In this document: positions 44,546 through 53,388 of the stretch, one piece after another | Layout of the letters: every line of letters begins with the position of its first letter | Position numbering within the stretch: the first letter of the stretch is position 1 | NCBI GenBank assembly: GCA_947500035.1 | Contig: CANMQP010000005.1 | Location: forward strand, 682,001-746,000 | Reading direction: 5' to 3' | From: an uncultured Kiloniellaceae bacterium | GTDB taxonomy: Bacteria > Pseudomonadota > Alphaproteobacteria > Kiloniellales > Kiloniellaceae | Length of the DNA: 64,000 nucleotides | Position numbers and translations under genes: made by a program | The notes under the pieces: model-generated | The model's database searches: none | What the model saw: only the letters and a program-made list of their open reading frames with translations | Told to the model about the DNA's origin: nothing

Positions 44546-45204
44546 CAGTAAAGCCCCTCTTGCTTCAATGCGTCCTTGAGCATGGCCGGATCCGCGTCGG
44601 AAATCATCATGAACAGCTTCATGATTGGGCCGATTTTGCCGCTGTCCTGGCAAGAGCGATATGTGAGGTTGTGGGCCTTGCGGCTGGCGAAACGTGCGGG
44701 GCGTCCGGCAAGATAGAGCTTGGCCGCTCGCTCATCGGTGTCGGGACAGACGAACCACCAGCGAACCCCGCCATAGTGGCATGGCGTCGATTCAAGCAGA
44801 GCGATATCTATGGTTGGCCTGCCATTCGCGCCATGGTGCAGATAGATCTTGGAATTGTCCTGGCCGTACATATAGGCCTCGAAGGTGATGGACTGCCCCC
44901 AGCCTACAGCGGCCTCGCCTGTGGTCGTGCCGAAGCGATCAAAGGCGCCGGCCTCTCTCAGGTCGAAGACAGATATCTCTGGCGTGTCGTCTACCGTCCG
45001 TTTCGCATGCAAGGTTGGTCCGCTACCCCAGCCGCCCAAGTCGCTGTCTCCTCGTTTCCATTTCGACAGGGATTCTAACGTTTTTCCGGCGTCAACTCCA
45101 GCTTGCCAACAGTTTTCTGGCCACGACCTTTCGCCAATAAAACAAGCTTTTCCAGCCACCTTTGATTGTGCTTCACTGCCTCCTGCGATGATAGGTAATT
45201 TCAT
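44545..45204 (-). CDS. Zinc-ribbon-like phage protein, cysteines largely lost
   Basis: 219 residues. Resembles a widespread family with GGWGSGPT, a central beta domain, RWWFVCP, and LTYRSCQ at the end. In typical members the RWWF segment holds CP.CGR and the F.CR.C pair; here these read CPDTDERAAKLYL and FASRKAHNLTY, so most zinc ligands are gone. The start (ATG 45204) is 14 bases from the start of the divergent lipoprotein gene and may be too far upstream. Confidence 0.55.
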   Translation of the reverse strand: MKLPIIAGGSEAQSKVAGKACFIGERSWPENCWQAGVDAGKTLESLSKWKRGDSDLGGWGSGPTLHAKRTVDDTPEISVFDLREAGAFDRFGTTTGEAAVGWGQSITFEAYMYGQDNSKIYLHHGANGRPTIDIALLESTPCHYGGVRWWFVCPDTDERAAKLYLAGRPARFASRKAHNLTYRSCQDSGKIGPIMKLFMMISDADPAMLKDALKQEGLY

Positions 45205-45218
45205 TGGGGAATATCGAC

Positions 45219-45704
45219 ATGCGAGCACTTGCGATTTGTGCGGCCTTAGCCCTGGTCGTATTGAGCGGTTGCGCTCAAGATCAGAATTCGGGCCCGGCGG
45301 CATCGGATAAGAAGACCGGCACGGACTGGCTTTACGAAGAGCTTATGGCAAAAATCCTAAACGACGAGATTGGCGATGCAAGAAGTGGCTCAAACCACAA
45401 GAAGGGTGACTTAAACCCATATCGAGAGGGGATACGCGGCTATGCCCACAAAGCTCTGACGGCCTGCCTCGTCTGGGATTATGTGAAGCCGGAAGTGACG
45501 TATCGCACGTGGCGAATTAGCGGACATAGGGATTGGTCAGCCGCCGAGTATTGGGCGTTAAAGGGCTGCACTGAAAAAAAGAAACAGCGCCAGCTCAATT
45601 GCACCTGTCAGACTATCGACCACGACGATGAAAACGTGCTCGAGGTGCCGCCTGCCTTCCTTGCGGAGTACGAAAAGAGGTTTTCTGCTGGTGCGCAGAA
45701 TTGA
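45219..45704 (+). CDS. Hypothetical lipoprotein
   Basis: 161 residues. Signal LAICAALALVVLSGCAQDQ with lipobox Cys about residue 17, start at ATG 45219. The mature part is polar, with a central CLVWDYVKPEVTYRTW and a late KGCTEKKKQRQLNCTCQTID: a Cys, then a CxCQ, echoing the tandem family at 33-35 kb. The stop overlaps the next start by 4 bases. Function unknown. Confidence 0.6.
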   Translation: MRALAICAALALVVLSGCAQDQNSGPAASDKKTGTDWLYEELMAKILNDEIGDARSGSNHKKGDLNPYREGIRGYAHKALTACLVWDYVKPEVTYRTWRISGHRDWSAAEYWALKGCTEKKKQRQLNCTCQTIDHDDENVLEVPPAFLAEYEKRFSAGAQN

Positions 45705-46300
45705 GTGAGATTGCTCCCATCTGCACTGGCTTCTGGAGCTGCGCCTATGCTTACCAGACGTTGGCCGCAGGGTTCCTTGCCGTTTTGGCCGGTTTAGGTA
45801 CGGCTTGGGTGATTTGGCGGGCAGCGCACCTCCCGGTGCGGGAGGAGAGCAAACGCCAAGAGCGGCAGCGCAAACGCAGGCGAACACATGGGCAGATTGT
45901 GCTTATGGGCGAGCTAGCGACAGTGCGGCGGCGGGCCAGTCAGTCGACCGCATCAATACGAGTCATGATCGCAAACAACACTTCGTTAACCGACGCGCTG
46001 AAGTCAGGACTTTATTTATCCCTACCCGCGGTTCTCTCCGAGTGGGAAGTGGTGAGCCTTTTCCCTGATGAACTCCAGCAAAAATGTATGGATTTTGCGA
46101 ACGATGTTCATGAACACAACAACGATGTTGAGCGCGCCGGTGGCGCATTTGGAGACAACAATTTTCGCAGGCAAGTCTTGGGGCGTCTAGGCGAAATCGA
46201 ACAAGCAGCGGCTGCGTTAAGGACCAACCTCGCTGTAGAGACAAAATCTCCGGTCAAGACAACCATATTGGCTCGCGATTTTGGGCCACCCTCCCCGTAA
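45701..46300 (+). CDS. Hypothetical membrane-anchored protein
   Basis: 199 residues from a TTG that overlaps the preceding stop by 4 bases. One helix (LAAGFLAVLAGLGTAWVIW, about residues 22-40), then a very basic stretch (ESKRQERQRKRRRTHG) and a helical cytoplasmic domain. The pair lipoprotein plus basic membrane protein looks like one accessory operon. No recognised domain. Confidence 0.55.
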   Translation: MSEIAPICTGFWSCAYAYQTLAAGFLAVLAGLGTAWVIWRAAHLPVREESKRQERQRKRRRTHGQIVLMGELATVRRRASQSTASIRVMIANNTSLTDALKSGLYLSLPAVLSEWEVVSLFPDELQQKCMDFANDVHEHNNDVERAGGAFGDNNFRRQVLGRLGEIEQAAAALRTNLAVETKSPVKTTILARDFGPPSP

Positions 46301-46345
46301 GATGCCAAGACTGTTCGGATAATTCTGCTTGAGTATGGCTTGCTC

Positions 46346-46666
46346 TCAGCCTTCGATTTTCTTCATCAGGACAGTGCGGGTCACGCCCTCGCCCTGGACG
46401 ATCCGGAACTTGATTCGGCGCTTGTCGATGACGGCCATTACAACGTCATGGGTTCCGGCCAACTGCAACGTGGCAACGCGCCTCTCTTGAGGCCATGAAT
46501 AGTCTTCGGGTTTGCCCTCAAGAATACCTTTCTTCAGTGCCAATGGTAGCCAGGCACCATCCACCAGGAGCGCATCGTACTCCCAATCAATCCAGTCCTT
46601 GAATCCTGTTCCCAGCGTATGCGCCAACCCAATGGCGCTGAACGCAAAACCAGCAATCTCAATCAT
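46346..46666 (-). CDS. Hypothetical protein
   Basis: 106 residues. Amphipathic N-terminus (IEIAGFAFSAIGLAHTLGTGF) followed by a mixed domain with the WIDWEYDALLVDGAW motif. The start ATG overlaps an upstream micro-ORF stop (ATGA). Not recognised. Confidence 0.45.
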   Translation of the reverse strand: MIEIAGFAFSAIGLAHTLGTGFKDWIDWEYDALLVDGAWLPLALKKGILEGKPEDYSWPQERRVATLQLAGTHDVVMAVIDKRRIKFRIVQGEGVTRTVLMKKIEG

Positions 46667-46796
46667 TGTCGCAACTCCTCCGAACTCAGAGGCTCATTCG
46701 GCCGCGGGCATTCCGACAGTAACCATTCCTCGAACGCGATCACTCCAGGATGTTGCCGGTGCCGGTCTGGGCAGACCAGATGCCATCCGTTCGCAT
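46663..46796 (-). other. Two overlapping micro-ORFs feeding the gene at 46666
   Basis: An 18-residue ORF (ATG 46796, TGA at 46740) overlaps a 26-residue ORF (GTG 46743, stop 46663) by GTGA, and the latter overlaps ATG 46666 by ATGA. The chain would couple translation. The 26-mer (VIAFEEWLLSECPRPNEPLS) is hydrophilic. No independent evidence of expression. Confidence 0.25.
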
Positions 46797-46822
46797 TCGG
46801 TAGATGCACCTATTTAATATTT

Positions 46823-48589
46823 TTACAGGTAGGGTCCACACTTTAGGAGACGGATTCCATGCAAGCGCGCTAGTTTTTGACACTTGTTTTCTGCCGTCAG
46901 TTTTGCATTCCGAAGTTCTTTAGCTTTTGTAGCTTTGGTTGACGCAGACGCGTCTGCTGCAAGTTCATTAACTTCGCTTTCTTTTATACCGACGTCTAAA
47001 ACGGCATTAATAGCCTCGGCCCGCTTAGTTGCTATTTCATCTTGCCGAGTTTCTTCCCTGTCTTTCGCCTCATCCTCGGCCTTTTTACGCGCAACTGGGT
47101 CGAGCTGCTGTTTCAGCACCGCCGCTAAACCTGCGTCCCCCTCATTGGCTTTTGAAAAGATGTCTGCAAAAAACTTTGCTACTTCGTTAGCTTCTTTTTT
47201 TTCCGTTAGCGTAACCGTGACTGTAAATGGCTCCAGCGCTTGAAATCTGCGTTCCGCCACCTCTGCATCATTTGCGGCTTGGCGGAAAATTTTTGGGGCT
47301 GCGAGAATCTCTTTTATCATTGTTAATTTCTCAGTGATTTCAACGATCTCCTCATTAATCTTTCCAATCTCAATGTTACCATCGTAAACTTTTTCTTTGT
47401 CCCCTAACTTTCTTTGCTTGGCCATAACTTTACTCGGGTTCGTTCTTTCGATCCATTCGTCTTCAGCAGCCTTCAACAGACCATCATTGGTCTGACGAAG
47501 TATTTCTGCCTTTCTGCTAATCTTTAATTTAAGCAAGGCATCATTGTTATCTTGCCTCTTTATTAAACTATCTTTTAGATCTTGCTCGATCCAGTCAGCG
47601 AGCGCGCCAGGCTTTTTTTGAGCCTCTACAATATCCGGTGTTTCTTCTCCAAAAACATCTTTAATTCTTTCAAAAACTTCTGAACGTGACGCTGCAAAAG
47701 CATTCCAATTGTTGTTTGCAGATTGGAACACGGTATCATTTAAAGTCGACAATGCTGGAAGCGGCATCCACCCAGTTCCCAGACCAGTACTTACTCCTGT
47801 TAGAAGCGGGTCTGTTGGATCGGGGCCTCCATTTGCTTGTCGTTCAGTCAATTCTAGCCCGGTTTGCATACGGGCATCCGCAATAATACTTCCCGCGGCA
47901 AAAGCCGTACCACCGACGTCCGAACCCGGTTTGGAGAACGTGAAGGCAATGCCAAGCGAACGCTTTCCGTTACCACCATCCAGCAGCCTTTTGTGGTACT
48001 TTATAGTAGCAGTTTGAACTCTAAACGCTGTTCCGTCTGACGAATAAATAAGCTGTCCCTCGTAGTAGAACCAAGGGTCGTCAGCGGCTCCAAATACATT
48101 TTTCAACTTATCCTGGACACCAGGGTCTTGAAAAAACTCATCTTTAAATGCAGCTCCTTTGAAGCCTTCGGCGAAATGCCCTCTAACAACAACTAGACAG
48201 CCATTTTGTTTCCGCTCCACTAAGTGGTAAGCTGAGGACACAACTGTTTTATCCTGCAGTCTAGCTTTATAAAATCGACCGACAGTCCTTGCATTAAAGG
48301 TTTGAATATCTTCTTCGGCGGCTTTATTCAGTGCAGTACCAACGGCGCCCAATCCAACATCAATAGCTGCGGGGATGAGTGCAGCGAGAACAGCAGTGCC
48401 AACAGCCGATTCGCGCTCAGCTTCTAATTCCGATGCAGGACATGTAGGCAAGAGGGCAGCTCTTGTCTGCAATATTGCTGATCCAACTTCTTTAGGTGCC
48501 GGCGCAATACGTGTGCCGCAACCACTCAAAGTCAGAGCCACCATCGACGCAGCAAAAATGGTCTTATAACTATTAGAAATCTGCCTCAC
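46823..48589 (-). CDS. Large hypothetical lipoprotein with helical C-terminal half
   Basis: 588 residues, not recognised. GTG 48589 is preferred: GGAGGT is 6 bases away and the peptide begins at the signal (KTIFAASMVALTLSGCG, lipobox Cys about residue 25). The N-terminal half is mixed alpha/beta with many DPWFYYEGQ-like turns; the C-terminal half (after about residue 310) is charged and helical, with KKKAEDEAKDREETRQDE-like heptads. The codon use is AT-richer than the core genome. Followed upstream by a secreted protease gene. Confidence 0.55.
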   Translation of the reverse strand: MRQISNSYKTIFAASMVALTLSGCGTRIAPAPKEVGSAILQTRAALLPTCPASELEAERESAVGTAVLAALIPAAIDVGLGAVGTALNKAAEEDIQTFNARTVGRFYKARLQDKTVVSSAYHLVERKQNGCLVVVRGHFAEGFKGAAFKDEFFQDPGVQDKLKNVFGAADDPWFYYEGQLIYSSDGTAFRVQTATIKYHKRLLDGGNGKRSLGIAFTFSKPGSDVGGTAFAAGSIIADARMQTGLELTERQANGGPDPTDPLLTGVSTGLGTGWMPLPALSTLNDTVFQSANNNWNAFAASRSEVFERIKDVFGEETPDIVEAQKKPGALADWIEQDLKDSLIKRQDNNDALLKLKISRKAEILRQTNDGLLKAAEDEWIERTNPSKVMAKQRKLGDKEKVYDGNIEIGKINEEIVEITEKLTMIKEILAAPKIFRQAANDAEVAERRFQALEPFTVTVTLTEKKEANEVAKFFADIFSKANEGDAGLAAVLKQQLDPVARKKAEDEAKDREETRQDEIATKRAEAINAVLDVGIKESEVNELAADASASTKATKAKELRNAKLTAENKCQKLARLHGIRLLKCGPYL

Positions 48590-48620
48590 AGGCTTACCTC
48601 CCTTCCTATCGAAAGTATTG

Positions 48621-49967
48621 TTACGGCACACTACTCAAGAATGACCGACTAATTTTTATCGCAATATTTCCGGTATCAACGCTATCCGCGAATTCACAAT
48701 CTTCATCTGAGCCTTCGCCCATTGAACTCACATGAAGACCAACAAATTCCAATTTCGAATCTGCAGCAGAAAGGGAAACAAGAGGTGCCCCGCTAAACCT
48801 CTGATCAGTTTGGCAAAAATGCGCAATACAGCCGTCGACGCTAATCTCCCCGACACGACATTGCCCTCCTGCCAAGACTCGAACGCCCTGATCCCAGGAA
48901 AGCGCATTCCGGAGCGCTTCATTTGAGCTAAAACGAATATTACTGTTGTGAAACTGGAAATAGCCAGTAACCGCCGTTGGCTCGCCGGGCACAGCGTCTC
49001 GAAGCACGATAGGGCCAGTCGGCATACTTGCATCGATGTCAGACGTTTCAAGAACAATGTAATCGCTCGTTATGCTTATCGGAGATGGTCCGCTCTCAAG
49101 ATCTTCGATTGGAACTTCTGCTTCAACTTTTGCTCCTACTTCAAGCAAGTTTGGTAGCGAAATCTGGGATAGTAATACGACTTTTGAATTTTCTATTGAT
49201 ACTTCTGTTTTGGGCGTACCAAGGTTAGGATCGAAGAAGCAGTGTCGTGCAGTTACAACCTGATTTGCACTAATTCGTAGTGCCGAACATATCGGTTTGC
49301 CGTCGTAGATGAGAAAGGCAACTACATCTTCATACCCTAGGTTCTTAAGTGCTCCTCGCTTGGAAGCATCCAATTCTACTGCCTTGAGGCACTTTTCATC
49401 ATATTGTTGCGCATACTTAGCTACAGCCGCCCTCACCTCCCACTCAGAAATTCTATCCACGAGAGTCTCAATGGGGTCGACTGCCACATCAATATAGTCT
49501 TTTGCATTTCTCCATTTTTGCGTTGCATCTGCACATGCTTGGTCGTAGTTCCCGATTTCTATTATCTCGTCATCAAGTTCAGCAAACCCAGCTCGTCGCA
49601 ACATTTCCAAAAGAGTTTTCTTTCCTTCGTCTGGGTGCACCTCTCGGAACGGATACATCTCTCCATAGGCAAATGGTCGGTTTACCAGCAAGGCATCTGC
49701 TGAAATTGGTATGGAGCCTGAAGCATCAACAGATTCAGTGCTTGAACCTATTCCCAACTGTATCCCCGGAATGTCGGATATCGAGTCAGCCAATGCTGCA
49801 TCCGGTTGGAAGCTTTTTCGAGTCTGCGACTGATCAATCGACTGGGCTAGTAGAATGGAAGATGTGCGGCTTTCAGAAACTTGTTCTCCCTGCGCATACA
49901 CTTCGGTTCTCACAAATAACAGCGAGAATGAAAGAGCTAGGCAGAGGTTCATTCGAAAAGGCAACAT
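48621..49967 (-). CDS. Secreted trypsin-like serine protease domain protein
   Basis: 448 residues with a signal peptide (LCLALSFSLLFVRTEVYAQ). About 200 N-terminal residues of unknown fold precede a chymotrypsin-like part: ISANQVVTARHCFFDP (His site, ARHC for the usual AAHC), a candidate Asp in SDYIVLETSDID, and TDQRFSGAPLVSLS (Ser in SGAP for the usual GDSGGP). Two late Cys pairs fit disulfides. The changed Ser motif leaves activity open. It is 31 bases upstream of the large lipoprotein gene. Confidence 0.6.
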   Translation of the reverse strand: MLPFRMNLCLALSFSLLFVRTEVYAQGEQVSESRTSSILLAQSIDQSQTRKSFQPDAALADSISDIPGIQLGIGSSTESVDASGSIPISADALLVNRPFAYGEMYPFREVHPDEGKKTLLEMLRRAGFAELDDEIIEIGNYDQACADATQKWRNAKDYIDVAVDPIETLVDRISEWEVRAAVAKYAQQYDEKCLKAVELDASKRGALKNLGYEDVVAFLIYDGKPICSALRISANQVVTARHCFFDPNLGTPKTEVSIENSKVVLLSQISLPNLLEVGAKVEAEVPIEDLESGPSPISITSDYIVLETSDIDASMPTGPIVLRDAVPGEPTAVTGYFQFHNSNIRFSSNEALRNALSWDQGVRVLAGGQCRVGEISVDGCIAHFCQTDQRFSGAPLVSLSAADSKLEFVGLHVSSMGEGSDEDCEFADSVDTGNIAIKISRSFLSSVP

Positions 49968-49987
49968 AACGATTTCCTCGCATCTTA

Positions 49988-50314
49988 TCAGGCATTACAC
50001 GCACAGCCAGGCGGCTTCCGGCAGGTGTAGCTCCGACTGATGCAGGAGTTACCGCACGCCTTGCCCTTGCGACACATCTTGCAGCACCGCTGGCTGAGCG
50101 TTAGATCGTCTACGAGAGACAATTCTATGATTTTGTGAGTACCGGTTTCAGACTGCGGGCACATGGCAAGGGGCTGACTTTGGCTGACAGCCGAAATCTC
50201 AGTGGCCGGCGTCCATTGCATGATTTCGGCTGACGCTGCAGACACCTGCTGCATGACGCTGAAGATCACAGCTATCGCGACGAAAACTGAAACGTGAATT
50301 TTTTGGATTGTCAT
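49988..50314 (-). CDS. Small secreted cysteine-rich protein
   Basis: 108 residues with a signal peptide (VSVFVAIAVIFSVMQQVSA). The C-terminal block RCCKMCRKGKACGNSCISRS...GCACNA holds ten cysteines and resembles a recurring CxKGKACGxSCI...GCAC domain of unknown role in other Proteobacteria. Directly upstream of the protease gene, same strand, gap 20 bases. Possibly a metal- or disulfide-stabilised partner. Confidence 0.55.
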   Translation of the reverse strand: MTIQKIHVSVFVAIAVIFSVMQQVSAASAEIMQWTPATEISAVSQSQPLAMCPQSETGTHKIIELSLVDDLTLSQRCCKMCRKGKACGNSCISRSYTCRKPPGCACNA

Positions 50315-50573
50315 CGAGCCCCCCACTCAAATGCAGAGCTCATAGTATCAGAGCACACTGAAAAGTTGAAGCGTTTACTGATTTTTCTCTATAAACATGG
50401 GTGTGAATTGGCACGATTAGGTACGCCAAGTTAGGCTATGGAAATTGAGGGAGTTTGATCCGTGAAACGTATTGAGTTCAGTGAAATGACAAACAGGTTG
50501 AGGCGAAATTCTAAGGCAGGAGCTCGGACTTTCAGACACTCAGGCTGGCGCCAGAACAGCCCATGTGTATCTC

Positions 50574-51125
50574 CTAAAAACAGTATGTTACCGGGAATAT
50601 CAAACATCGGTTTTCCGGCACTGCAAATTTCTTTGCGGAGAACGGCAGCCAACCTGCAGAAATGCCAAAAGACCCATCAAAGCGCCTGCCCGTATGATCC
50701 AAAATTGAATAGAAAAGGCACTGTCTGGGTGCTTCTAGATCGTAGGATATCGAGTCGAAAGGTAACTCGTAATATACCCCATCGCTCTCCAGAACCCTAG
50801 TTTCACCGCTTTCAAGCGTATGCAAATCAACATATGCAAATATTGGATTTACTGCTTCGCTACAGCTATCAGATGGCGATAACGGCGCTTCAAGGTAAGC
50901 ATACCGAACACTAACGGATCGATCCCCTGTATTGATTAAAACCACCTGGGGAGACCAAAGCCGCCTGGTCGGTGCATCCAAATCCAAGGCACCCGCATCA
51001 AAAATCTGAGTGTCGCTTTATACATCTACGGTCAGCACGCCAACCCGCTCTGTAAGCCCCGAGTTCACACCGATCACTATCGCAAGGATAACGCCTGCCG
51101 AGTTTAACCATTCATGAAATTTCAT
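50574..51125 (-). pseudogene. Membrane protein gene broken by one in-frame TAA
   Basis: From ATG 51125 one frame gives an N-terminal helix (SAGVILAIVIGVNSGL) and ends at TAA 51018-51020, after 35 residues. The same frame, with no shift, continues after it for 147 residues into a beta-rich domain (SPQVVLINTGDRSVSVRYAYL, DGVYYELPFDSISYDL). A read-through product would be one TM-anchored protein of about 183 residues. Either a pseudogene, or internal TTG 50987 is used. Not recognised. Confidence 0.5.
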
Positions 51126-51477
51126 CCGCAAAGCGCTCCAACGGGGACGCGCACATCCCTCACTTCCTTGAGGCGGACTGCGAGCTATGTTGCCGGCATC
51201 CTGCCTCCCCCGCGAGAAAGACTGGCATGGAATTCAATGTGAGGCAAATGAGCTGAAGGGTGAAATACGATGGTGTGTGCGCCTTGGCACTAGGCCCTAC
51301 AAATGATCGTATCTGCCCATCACTGGTAGAAGCTTGATCTAGCTCGTTTATTCACCAAAACCAACATAAACGCGAAAAATAAACATTCAAAGCAATCATA
51401 AATAGTTGCCATTTCAATCTAATTGGCATTAAATAAATACCAATCACACAACTAAAAATCGAAATGGGGAGCAAGTC
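51126..51477. other. 352-base AT-rich stretch without gene
   Basis: Between the broken gene and the hypothetical gene at 51478. Low GC, no convincing ORF, RNA gene or terminator seen. Confidence 0.4.
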
Positions 51478-51894
51478 ATGGGTGTTACGCTAACCGACGT
51501 CACTGTTCACCACCAAGATTGGAATAAGGACAGGACGCTCAACGGAAAATGGATTTCTTTTGCGACTGTTATTAGGCCTAAAGGACTGGAACCTGGCTGG
51601 ATTTCGAGTACGGGGTCATTGCCCGATATCAATATTACTCTTGAATTGAGCGACGCAGAAGGCAACCAGGCAAAACAGGGGGCGAACGAGCCTGTGGTAT
51701 GGGTGCAACCTGCACACTTTTCTTATCTTACCATTGCAGATGGCGCATCAGAGGTAAGCCTCGACATAAGGGTGAGAGAGGGTGCAAAAGTCGCCGATAA
51801 CGATTTGAATTTTACAGTGACGACTCAGTTTTCCGCCAACCAACTTTCATTCATACATGCGCTTCTGGTTGGGGGAATGATTCCACTCAAGTGA
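51478..51894 (+). CDS. Hypothetical beta-rich protein
   Basis: 138 residues, not recognised. ATG with an upstream GGGGAG site. No signal peptide; alternating hydrophobic pattern over most of its length (TLTDVTVHHQDW, YLTIADGASEVSLDIRVREG), suggesting a beta-sandwich. Isolated between a broken gene and a convergent gene. AT-rich codon use. Confidence 0.5.
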   Translation: MGVTLTDVTVHHQDWNKDRTLNGKWISFATVIRPKGLEPGWISSTGSLPDINITLELSDAEGNQAKQGANEPVVWVQPAHFSYLTIADGASEVSLDIRVREGAKVADNDLNFTVTTQFSANQLSFIHALLVGGMIPLK

Positions 51895-52083
51895 CAATCT
51901 GATGATTCAATTCAAGCGGCCGGATGCACACGAGTGTCACGCCGCAGTAGCTGCTACTTTAAGGTAACGTACTGCCAATAAGCTGAGTGCCTAAGACAAA
52001 ATCAGTCTCAGCGCCAATCCCGCTGCACTCATCAAGCAAGAGATCGATCGCCTTCAGATCTTAGCCACGGAGAAGCTTAGCAA

Positions 52084-53277
52084 TCAGTAGTCGCGGTAAC
52101 TATGTCGTTTGCTTGGCATAAACGCCTGCACGAGCTCAACGGCTGTTCGCTGTGCCGGATCTTCTTTCGCCAGCTTGGCTTCCGCCCAGGCGAGCCACTC
52201 AGCCACCGTTTGGCCCTCGACGACGGCATCACATTCATTACTGGCCTTTTCTCGCAGAATAGCTAAGAACGATTCAAGCATGCGACAGTTTGCCCAGCTA
52301 TTGGCGAGATCGTTGAGGCTTGCCCATCGTTCGTGCTCTTCTCTCATGCGCTGCTTACGCTCGCGCTGTTCTTCTGCTTCCAACTCGCGCTCACGCTTCC
52401 ACTCATCAAGCTCGCGCCGCTGTCGAACTAACACAGGTCCAGCTGCGATAATCTCACTGACAACGAGGAGCAGGAGATCTTCAATTTTCTGATCAGCGGT
52501 TTCTACCCACCTGCGCTTACGCGTGTCACCAAAGTGATTGGTAAGTTCAATGCGTAAAAACCCGGTCGGATACAAACCGCTCTGATAGCGCTCTGGACAA
52601 GCTGTCCAAACATCTTTGTCGCCGTGATTTCCCTGTCGTGATCGCATCATTTTTTCGACGACAGTGCACTCTACGTCTTCGCCGTCGATTTCAAACACCA
52701 GTTTTCCTGTCACTGGTGTTTTGGTGATTTTTCCGCCAGCTCGTTCGACGGCATGCAGTAGAGAGCTGGTTACCTGAAAGCGATACAAATCTCTATCTGT
52801 AAGATCGATAATTGGATCCGACACCCAAGCCCACTCGTCAAAGCTCTGTTCACGTTGCTCTCGTTTTCGTTTGAGATCTCTCTCCGTTTGAAGCCGCTTA
52901 TGCTCATCGATCCAAAAACGGATCTTCGGATGGAGTCTATTGTAATCGCGTGAACTCAGAGTCAGTGGCTCCGCGGTCGCTTTATGATCGGACTCAGTGA
53001 CAGCCGTTGGTTCAGGGGGCGCAAGCTGCTTCTTCACACGAATATTGACACTGTCCTGAGCGCTTGGCTCTTGCTTTGGTAGCTCTGGCGCTACCACAGG
53101 TTTGCCAGCCTCTTTGTTTGTCCAAAAATCATCAGAAGGAAAAGGCACGTCTATGCGATGGCATAAAATTTCCAGCCTTTTGGGGGATACTCCTAAGTCG
53201 GCAGCCACTTCTCTCATCGGCGACTGCCAGACTAACGAATGAAGCTCTTCTCTCGAGACGCGTCGCGTTGAACTCAA
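52084..53277 (-). CDS. Uncharacterised protein with N-terminal HTH-like element
   Basis: 397 residues from TTG 53277 (AAAGGA upstream; an in-frame TTG at 53310 would add 11). The start RREELHSLVWQSPMREVAADLGVS...LCHRIDVPFPSDDFWTNKEAGKPV resembles a conserved family of unknown function whose members share WxxP...S...C.r..iP.P..gyW...aGk. The middle has a mixed domain; residues about 300-340 form a charged coiled coil (ELEAEEQRERKQRMREEHER). Probably DNA-associated. Confidence 0.55.
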   Translation of the reverse strand: MSSTRRVSREELHSLVWQSPMREVAADLGVSPKRLEILCHRIDVPFPSDDFWTNKEAGKPVVAPELPKQEPSAQDSVNIRVKKQLAPPEPTAVTESDHKATAEPLTLSSRDYNRLHPKIRFWIDEHKRLQTERDLKRKREQREQSFDEWAWVSDPIIDLTDRDLYRFQVTSSLLHAVERAGGKITKTPVTGKLVFEIDGEDVECTVVEKMMRSRQGNHGDKDVWTACPERYQSGLYPTGFLRIELTNHFGDTRKRRWVETADQKIEDLLLLVVSEIIAAGPVLVRQRRELDEWKRERELEAEEQRERKQRMREEHERWASLNDLANSWANCRMLESFLAILREKASNECDAVVEGQTVAEWLAWAEAKLAKEDPAQRTAVELVQAFMPSKRHSYRDY

Positions 53278-53388
53278 TTGACCGTTTCCTTTTAGCTGGG
53301 GTTGCAGCAAATCCCGCAGCCTATTCGGTCAGCATCTCAAGACGAACGCAAACATGGATGGCCTGCCCACTCGTCAGATCCCCTAAGA

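Noticed and set aside
50405-50430. Sigma-54-like TGGCAC near 50413
   Set aside because: The TTGC half of the promoter is not at the required 5-base spacing.
50462-50800. 112-residue plus ORF at 50.5 kb
   Set aside because: Antisense to the interrupted gene at 50574-51125; no ribosome binding site or domain.
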